A stretch of DNA of 64,000 bases from Antilocapra americana (lineage: Eukaryota > Chordata > Mammalia > Artiodactyla > Antilocapridae): assembly GCA_007570785.1 (NCBI GenBank), contig ML662442.1, forward strand, positions 28,968,031 through 29,032,030, in the 5' to 3' direction. This document shows, in pieces, positions 57,335-64,000 of this stretch. Both the position numbers and the translations under genes were made by a program. Position 1 is the first letter of the stretch. Each line of letters opens with the position of its first letter. The notes beneath the pieces are model-generated. The model made no database searches, was not told where the DNA came from, and saw only the letters and a list, made by a program, of their open reading frames with translations.

Positions 57335-58066
57335 TTTTCCATTAGCAGCAAAAATATAGGATTTAGGCAATAATAAAAATTAGAGAAAGGCAACATTACA
57401 TGATTTCATGTCAAATATAGATTTGTTTCATTATAAATACATTGTTTTGTATGTGGAACAGGAATAATATTATTATCTCAATTTTCCAGAATAAGTAACC
57501 TTTGTTCCAAGAGGTTAAATTGCTTATAAGTTAAAATCTTAGAAACCATCGTGTGACAATAACTCAAATATTCTTGTTCTGGGTAATCATATTCACAAGG
57601 TCTTAGGCATAACAGATATGAAAATTTTTACCTGCAGTCCCTTTTCCCATCAATTCTTCCCATGCACATATATCATAGTATCAATATCACACAAAACCAG
57701 AACAAATGCCTCTTTTTGCTATCCCAGTATATACTATTATATTATGGAAACATTAATATACAATGTTTTCAATCTCAAGTGCATTCCTTTTACTAGACTC
57801 ATAAAGTTCAATGCATTTCTTAAATAAAACAAGCAAAAAAGTATTCCATAATTACTGTGAAGTCCAAGTTTGAACACAGAGAAATAATGTGTCTGATGGA
57901 AATTTTAATAGCTATTAATGTCTAATGACTATTGACTTTGGACATTTATGCTTTGATCCATACTAAAATTCTGATCCATTGCTGTAATTTATACAAGCAG
58001 AAGTCATATACACTGCCATACAAGGGAAATTGTTTGAGAAAAATAAACCCATAAGTAATAGGCAAA
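57335..58066. other. Unassigned AT-rich sequence
   Basis: A faint antisense MIR-like run (caattttccagaataagtaa) at about 57480. Otherwise nothing. Confidence 0.5.
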
Positions 58067-58109
58067 TCTTTTTTTTTTTTTTATTATTGTTTTTGCCATA
58101 CATTGTCAT

Positions 58110-58209
58110 NNNNNNNNNNNNNNNNNNNNNNNNNNNNNNNNNNNNNNNNNNNNNNNNNNNNNNNNNNNNNNNNNNNNNNNNNNNNNNNNNNNNNNNNNNN
58201 NNNNNNNNN
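58110..58209. other. Assembly gap of exactly 100 N
   Basis: Bases 58110-58209 are N. The round number suggests a gap of unknown size. The two flanks carry the same 27 unique bases plus poly-T (58067-58109 and 58211-58252). Confidence 0.99.
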
Positions 58210-58615
58210 TTCTTTTTTTTTTTTTATTATTGTTTTTGCCATACATTGTCATGATATCACCATGGGTTTACATATGCTTCCCCTCCGGGTCCCCCCTCCC
58301 TCCTCCCTCCCCCCCGGGAAATCTCGCTGCACCAGTCCCGAGCATCAATCCTGGGCTGGCGATTGATTAGACACATGACAATTAACATGCTTCAATGCCC
58401 TTCTCCCATATCATCCCACCCTTACCCTCATCCACAAAGTCCACAAGTCTATTCTATACATCTGCGTTCCTTTTGTTGTCTCCCATGTTGGGTTCTCATT
58501 ACTGTCTTTCTAAATTCCATATATATGTGTTAATATACTGTATTGTTGTTTTTGCTTCTGGCTTACTTCACTCTGGATAATGGGCTCCAGTTTCGTCCAT
58601 CTGAGTAGAATTGCT

Positions 58616-59165
58616 TCAAATGAATTTTTTTTTTAATGCTGAGTAATATTCCATTGTGTATATATACCACAGCTTTCTTATCCATTCGTCAGTTGATGGG
58701 CATCTAGGTTGCTTCCATGTCCTGGCTATTGTAAACAATGCAGCGATGAACACTGGGGTGCACGTGGCTCTTTCAATTCTGGTTTCCTCGGTGTATATGC
58801 CCAGCAGTGGGATTGCCGGGTCATATGGCAGGTCTATTTGCAGCTTTTTAAGGAACCTCCACACTGTTTTCCATAGTGGCTGTACTAGTTTGCATTCCCA
58901 CCAACAGTGTAAGAGGGTTCCCTTTTCTCAACATCCTCTCCAGCATTTATTGCTTGTAGACTTTTGGATGGCAGCCATTCTGACTGGTGTAAAGTGGTAC
59001 CTCATTGTAGTTTTGATTTGCATTTCTCTGATAATGAGTGATGTTGAGCATCTTTTCATGTGTTTGTTAGCCATTTTTATATCTTCCTTGGAGAAATGTC
59101 TGTTAAGTTCTTTGGCCCACTTTTTAATTGGGTTGTTTATTTTTCTAGAATGGAGCTGTAGGAGT
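58616..59165 (-). pseudogene. L1 ORF2 C-terminus remnant
   Basis: The minus-strand frame 58616-58864 holds the conserved C-terminal L1 ORF2 motifs [26 protein letters not shown] and [13 protein letters not shown]. Upstream coding continues in degraded form to about 59165. It is only the last part of a roughly 1,275-residue protein; no endonuclease or RT remains. Confidence 0.9.
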
Positions 59166-59168
59166 TGT

Positions 59169-59687
59169 TTGTAAATTTTAAATAGAAGCTATTTTCAAAG
59201 CTGCAAAAATCACCATTAAGTTAGAAAGAAATAGGATCCACTTAGTGAGTCATGTCAGGATCAGCATCAATCTCATCAAAGGACAGAGAGCCATCCCTCT
59301 CAGTTCATGCTGCAAAGAGAAATGCACTCTTCCAGAAAGAGAGGTGTCCACACAAATTACAATAAGGATCAGTAACTCCAGTCACAACATTACAGGAAGA
59401 GCACTGGCAAACACAGAGGCTTCCTAAAGTGGCATGAGAGAGAGAAAAATGATAGCAGTTAACATCTGCACCAAATAATGAGGAAAATGAATGTACCCTG
59501 TAAATTTTTTTCCTTTGATTAGTTTTTTCTTTTTTAATTTGAGCTGCTGCACAAGACTGAGGCAAAGGGTCAGTGACTCCAGGGCCTTATTATTTATTTA
59601 TTTACTTGCTTATTTAAATTGGTTTTTAAACATGATAGAAGCAAACACTGTAGAATGCTTACTGTGAAATGTTTAATTTCCATCTGT
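59169..59687. other. Unassigned sequence
   Basis: Nothing recognised; T-rich tetranucleotide-like run (ttatttatttatttacttgc) at about 59588-59610. Confidence 0.5.
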
Positions 59688-60450
59688 CATCACAGAGCTG
59701 AAAAAGCTGGTTTAAAACTGTCATCACACAGTGAAAAGGCTGGCTTAAAACTCAGCATTCAAAAAACTAAGATCATGGCATCTGGTGCCATCACTTCATG
59801 GCAAATAGATGGGGGGGAATGGAAACAGTGACAGACTTTTTATTTTCTTGGACTCCAGAATCACTGTAGATGGTGGCTGCAGCCATGAAATTAAAAGATA
59901 CTGTTCTTTGGAAGAAAAACTATGACAAACCTAGACAGCATATTAAAAAGCAGAGACATCACTTCTGCTGACAAAGCTCCATCTAGTCAAAGCTATGGTT
60001 TTTCCAGTAGTCATCATGTATAGATGTGAGAGTGGGACCATAAAGAAGGCTGCGAGCTGAAGAACTGATGCTTTCAAACTGTGGTGCTAGAGGAGGCTAC
60101 TGAGAGTCATTTGGAGGAGATCTACTGCCAGGAGATCAAATGAGTCAGTCCTAAAGGAAATCAACCCTGAATATTCACTAGAAGGACTGATGCTAAAGCT
60201 GAAGGTTCAATGCTTTGGCCACCTGATGCAAAGAGCTGACTCACTGGAAAAAACCTGATGCTGGGAAAGACTAAAGGCAGGAGGAAAAGGGGGTGACAGA
60301 GGACGAGATGGTTGTATGGCACTATCTACTCAATGGACATGAGTTTGAGCAAGCTCCGGGAGATAGAGAAGGACAGGGAAGCCTGGCATGCTGCAGTCCA
60401 GGGAGTCCCAAAGAGGCAGACATGACTGAGCACCAAACAACAATAACAGT
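59688..60450 (+). mobile_element. BovB 3' part, sense, with internal duplication
   Basis: The only sense BovB here. ctcagcattcaaaaaactaa, gatggtggctgcagccatga, aaagctatggtttttccagt, actggaaaaaacctgatgct, and tail agaggcagacatgactgagc. The start carries a tandem duplication: EKAGLKLSSHSEKAGLKLS in translation (about 59695-59752). The coding is broken by frameshifts; no catalytic RT motif is present. Confidence 0.9.
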
Positions 60451-60690
60451 CATACAGTTGATCCCCTTTACCTATTTTGCCCTCTCCCCACCCTCTCCCT
60501 CTATGTGTTTGTTTTTTATTTGATTTGTTTATTTATTTTGGATTTTTTGCTTGTTTTGTTTTTTTAGATTCCTCATATGAGTGAAATCATGCAGTATTCA
60601 TCTTTCTCTGTCTGACATTTCACTTGCATAATACCCTCAAGTTTCATCCATGTTGTTGCAAATGGCATTAACTTTTTCAAAAGTTAAATT
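60451..60690 (-). mobile_element. Old L1 3' part, antisense
   Basis: cagttgatcccctttaccta, agattcctcatatgagtgaa, atcatgcagtattcatcttt, tctctgtctgacatttcact, aagtttcatccatgttgttg. Older than the 58-kb copy. Confidence 0.78.
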
Positions 60691-61064
60691 TTACTCAACT
60701 TTTCAACTAGTTGAAATACAACAAAACCATAAAATACCATGTTCTACCTATTATTCCTATAAACATTAAGAAAAGCTGCAGATTTCAATACAGAATGCAT
60801 GAGGAAATAGAATTTTTACACTCAGAATACAAATTGCACAAGACTTTGGATGATCACATTGCAACGCACCCATCCCAACAATCTGTTTATTGTCACCACA
60901 ATTCCACATTCTAGATTTATCTATAGAAACAAGCCCCAACAAAAATGCAAAGCTACATGTCACTGTGAGTTCACTGAGGTGTTGGGGGCATTTGTTTCGC
61001 TAGTAGAATCTGAAATAATGTAAATGCTATCAACAAAGTTTTTGAAATAAATTAGAGTATATCC
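60691..61064. other. Unassigned sequence
   Basis: Nothing recognised. Confidence 0.5.
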
Positions 61065-61262
61065 ACACAGCAGAATACTATACAACCATTAGGAAGGATC
61101 AGATAATTGCTAGGTATTGATTTATCATATATTAAATGCAGATTACAGTTCAGTATGCATAATATAGAAAATATACATATTTCAATGTGCACTGAAGAAG
61201 GCTGGAAAGATAAACATTTACAAATAACAGATTTTATCTCTGGAGAGTGGGATTAATGGGCC
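61065..61262 (+). mobile_element. Old L1M-type 3' fragment, sense
   Basis: cagcagaatactatacaacc, attaggaaggatcagataat, and ttatctctggagagtgggat match the ancient L1M 3' end order. Confidence 0.55.
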
Positions 61263-63619
61263 TCTAAGATATCTCACACTTAATGCAGATCTGACAATTG
61301 GACCAAAAGAACACCGTGGACAAGGAAAGATGCCCATGCATGTACACATGTGCTATTGCTCATTTTATTAGTGCATCTTGCATGAGACATCTTTAGATGC
61401 TTTGGGTACCTTCAAGATACAATAACCTCATTTGCAGGAAATAACATGCAGCCTCATATCTTATACTAATACCAGAGGGTTAACACTTGGGACAGATGAG
61501 GGGGAAATTACCTAAGTTTGAATTAAACTATATATTAACAAATTTATCAGTCACATAGCTTGCAACATTATCTGCCCTAAGCATTCTTTTCCTGAATATG
61601 AGAAGGACACTCAGCCAGACTTGGAAATATTCTTTAATACACAAGAAATTAAAAGGGTAAAATGAAAACACACACTGTGCCTGGATAATTAAAAGCACTT
61701 TTGAAGTTTTAGGTTACAACTTATACTAACAAGTCTTCTCTTTAAGTCTCTCTGTCTCTCCTCTCTCTCTCTCTAATAATATGTAATAATTTTACTGCTG
61801 AAATTGGTGTTTCAGTTAGGCACACATTAGCTCTATTATTAAAAGTTAAATATGACACATCATACATTCCAAGTTTTCTTCATCTAGCTCTAAATAAAAG
61901 GAAAGAACAGTGAACAAATTTCAGACACACATGGGATAGGATCAGGCAAAAGAAGAGCAACAGACACGGGCAGTTTCAAAGATTCCTTCATTTTTGACAA
62001 AGATGCTTCTGCAAATGGTCTCTCTTCTCCACCTCTGCTAACTTACAAAATGTCTTAATTATGTCATCCACATGATGATACTGGAAGAAAGGTTCTGGCA
62101 GACTCACTCCAAAATGTTAATAGAGTACCTCAGAAAAAAAATATTTGTTTGATTTATCTCATTCATCTTGGCCATTCCTTACTTCCCTTCAGGCAACCTG
62201 CTTCAGAAAGGCAAGTACTTTATCCATGTGACAGAGCTATAGGAAAATTGCCACTCAGACTTAGAAAGGAGCCTTTTCCATTTCTTGACAACCATTTATC
62301 TCTCTGCCATCAGGCAATATATAAAAATTTTATGTGGACTGCATCTTAAAGATTAATTCCTATGGAGTCTCAGGGACTGTCAATGTGTTTTTAACCTTTG
62401 AAGGAAATGCTATTTTTCCAAAACAGTCATATTTTATTTTCCAATGGTAATATTAATATTACCATTTAAAACAATTATTTGAAAGCTTTGGCAGGCTACT
62501 ATATTCTGAAATTTATAACATGGCCTCATTCTTAAGTAGTCCACAAAAGTGTGTCTTGAAAGAATTAAACACCATTGATGTTTAAAATGCAACATGCAAA
62601 AAAGCAGACAGGAAAATTGCAAAATTATTAAATTTAACTTTAAATAATCACAATAACAAAATTCTACTTGCAACTTCAAATCTCATTTTCAAACTTTCAC
62701 TTTTATACATTTTTTTCATAAAGAAATATACCAAAATGTATGCGATATATAAACCTCTCCTACATTATAATTTTTTAAATTATCATCATTTTACTCTCTT
62801 CAGTTTCTGTATTCTCTTTACTATAATTTTACCAGCTTTCTTAGCTCTTTCCCTGGCCCCCAAACAACATTTACTTGTAAAGTATAGTATTTTTGCTATT
62901 CCAGGGGATTTTTATCCCTAAATTGATAATTTTTTTTGTTCAGTTTTTATGTTAAAGAGACTCCATATACTGCTTTTTTTTGTTGTTACTATGGCTTATT
63001 TTCCTTCTCCCATAATATTAGCTGTGTCCAAAAATACTACTTGGAACATTCCCAAATTTTGATTGATCAGGTTTCTCCTTCATTTGGAAGATTTTGTGTC
63101 AACCAATCCTCCAATTCTTATTGACTTGAACCAACAGTTCATTATGTAAAGATTTCTTATGAGATTCATTCAGACAAACTCTGGGTTATTGGTTTTTGGG
63201 GTTTTGTTTCATTCTGTTTGTTTTCCTAGAGCATCTGTTCTGTATTTTCTATCTATCATCCAGATCCATTCTCCTCCCTCCATCTTGCTCTGTGCAATGA
63301 GAAGCCATTCTTCATCAATAGGCTCCCTTGCTTTCTGACTTCTAGTTGCGAGGTTTCCCAAGAGGGAGCACAGGCAGGAGCTTGGAGGACAAGAAGGAAG
63401 TAGAGTTGAGGTCATATCGCTCCTAATCTACATCCTAGTGTCCCAGTATTGGCTACCTTGGCCAGGACCCCTTCTGCATATGGCTACCCTTGTCCAGGGC
63501 TTGAAACCACCACCCTTGTTGCCACTTCAGATCTAGAGGTAGAAACATCTCCTCATTTTGCTAACCCTGGAGTTCTGAACTATCTCTTGCTAAGTTTCAT
63601 TTAGCACATCGTAACAGGT
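61263..63619. other. Unassigned AT-rich sequence with a (CT)n tract
   Basis: (CT)n simple repeat at about 61746-61774. No repeat family or exon recognised across about 2.3 kb. Frames at 62.1-63.4 kb are short and unremarkable. Confidence 0.45.
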
Positions 63620-63848
63620 GGCACCAGTGTAGTCATGTCTGACTCCTTGCAACCCCATAGATTGCATGGTTCTCCAGCTTCCTCTGGAGATTTTTTTCCT
63701 CTGGAAAATTTTCCAGGCAAGCATACTGGAGTGGGTTGCCATTTCCTTGTCCAGAGGGTCTTCCAGACCCAGGGATGGAACCCGTGTCTCTTGTGTCTTC
63801 TGCACTGGCAGGCAGGTCCTTTACCAGCTGAGCCACTGGGGAAGCCCA
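63620..63848 (-). mobile_element. Bov-tA SINE, antisense
   Basis: agtgtagtcatgtctgactc, gcatactggagtgggttgcc, tttaccagctgagccactgg, ggaagccc. Full length with an extra run (tccagcttcctctggagatt) in the middle. Confidence 0.9.
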
Positions 63849-63884
63849 GTGGTAAAGAATCCGTCTGAATGCAGGAGACATGAA
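63849..63884 (+). mobile_element. Bov SINE head scrap, sense, inverted against its neighbour
   Basis: agtggtaaagaatccgtctg then aatgcaggagacatg is a sense Bov-tA head. It abuts the antisense head of the preceding copy, giving a head-to-head junction. Confidence 0.8.
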
Positions 63885-63894
63885 TTCTCCCTCT

Positions 63895-64000
63895 TGCTAA
63901 ATATCTATGTTGTTTCTAATTTTCACCATTTTTAATAACACTTTCATAAACATCATTGTGCCAAAAACTTTGTCTCTATTGTACACTATTTCTTTTGGAT
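63895..64000 (-). mobile_element. Old L1 fragment, antisense, cut by window edge
   Basis: tatgttgtttctaattttca, ataacactttcataaacatc, gtacactatttcttttggat resemble the antisense of the L1M ORF2 end. Continues to the right of the window. Confidence 0.55.

Larger units (their letters stand above)
58067..59168 (-). mobile_element. Young L1 3' end, antisense, containing an assembly gap
   Basis: The poly-T and attattgtttttgccataca start is present on both sides of the gap. The 3' UTR follows (cctccctcctccctcc C-rich tract at 58291-58316, gcgattgattagacacatga), then the end of ORF2, to about 59168 (tctagaatggagctgtagga). 5'-truncated, about 960 bp if the gap is spurious. Confidence 0.9.

Noticed and set aside
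58030..58366. Open frames crossing the N run
   Set aside because: They depend on translating N as X; the sequence is a gap inside an L1.
1..64000. CRISPR array, operon, toxin-antitoxin or phage-like system
   Set aside because: The repeat content is that of a ruminant nuclear genome. No regularly spaced repeats, clustered compact genes or prokaryotic signals are present.

Overview
This is nuclear DNA from a ruminant, most likely a bovid. The whole window is AT-rich, non-coding in character and carries the ruminant repeat set: BovB (RTE-clade) LINEs, tRNA-headed Bov-tA and dimeric Bov-A2 SINEs whose 3' ends match the BovB tail, a cetartiodactyl CHR-type SINE, young ruminant L1 3' ends, and older mammalian layers (MIR, L2-like, L1M, MER5-like, MaLR-like LTR). 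I see no CpG island, no rRNA, no functional tRNA gene, no CRISPR and no intact protein-coding gene. The window reads as intergenic DNA or part of a very large intron. Species cannot be fixed from these features.

Layout. 0-10 kb: a BovB scrap at the left edge, Bov SINEs in both orientations, MIR fragments, and an old antisense L1 split by a Bov SINE (9.6-10.3 kb). 10-20 kb: a monomeric Bov-A with target-site duplication (TSD), an old repeat interrupted by an L1M 3' end (11.8-13.1 kb), one exon-like stretch near 14.0 kb, a GC-richer hairpin region near 16.2 kb, a young antisense L1 3' end, and a repeat-poor, TAAT-rich stretch near 18.6 kb. 20-31 kb: an L1 split by a 1.3-kb antisense BovB, more SINEs, and an unexplained GC-rich block at 28.45-28.9 kb. 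31-45 kb: a 277-bp L1 insertion inverted by twin priming inside a 14-bp TSD, a MER5-like element, a head-to-tail run of four Bov SINEs with a (CA)n tract, a perfect 32-bp palindrome, and an exon-like stretch on the minus strand at 42.9-43.0 kb. 45-56 kb: four antisense BovB pieces, the longest about 2.2 kb, plus a young L1 nested in a MaLR-like LTR with an 11-bp TSD. 56-64 kb: MIRs, a CHR SINE, a 100-N gap inside a young L1, a sense BovB tail, and old L1 pieces.

How it works together: the functional logic is that of retrotransposons. BovB supplies the machinery that the Bov-A/Bov-tA SINEs are thought to borrow through a shared 3' tail. L1 mobilises its own truncated copies and probably the CHR SINE. 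Every reverse-transcriptase reading frame seen here is broken, so nothing in the window appears autonomously mobile.

I found no credible undescribed biological system. The most checkable observations are the artefactual-looking gap, the twin-primed L1, two monomeric Bov-A insertions sharing one 5' end, and two low-confidence exon candidates.
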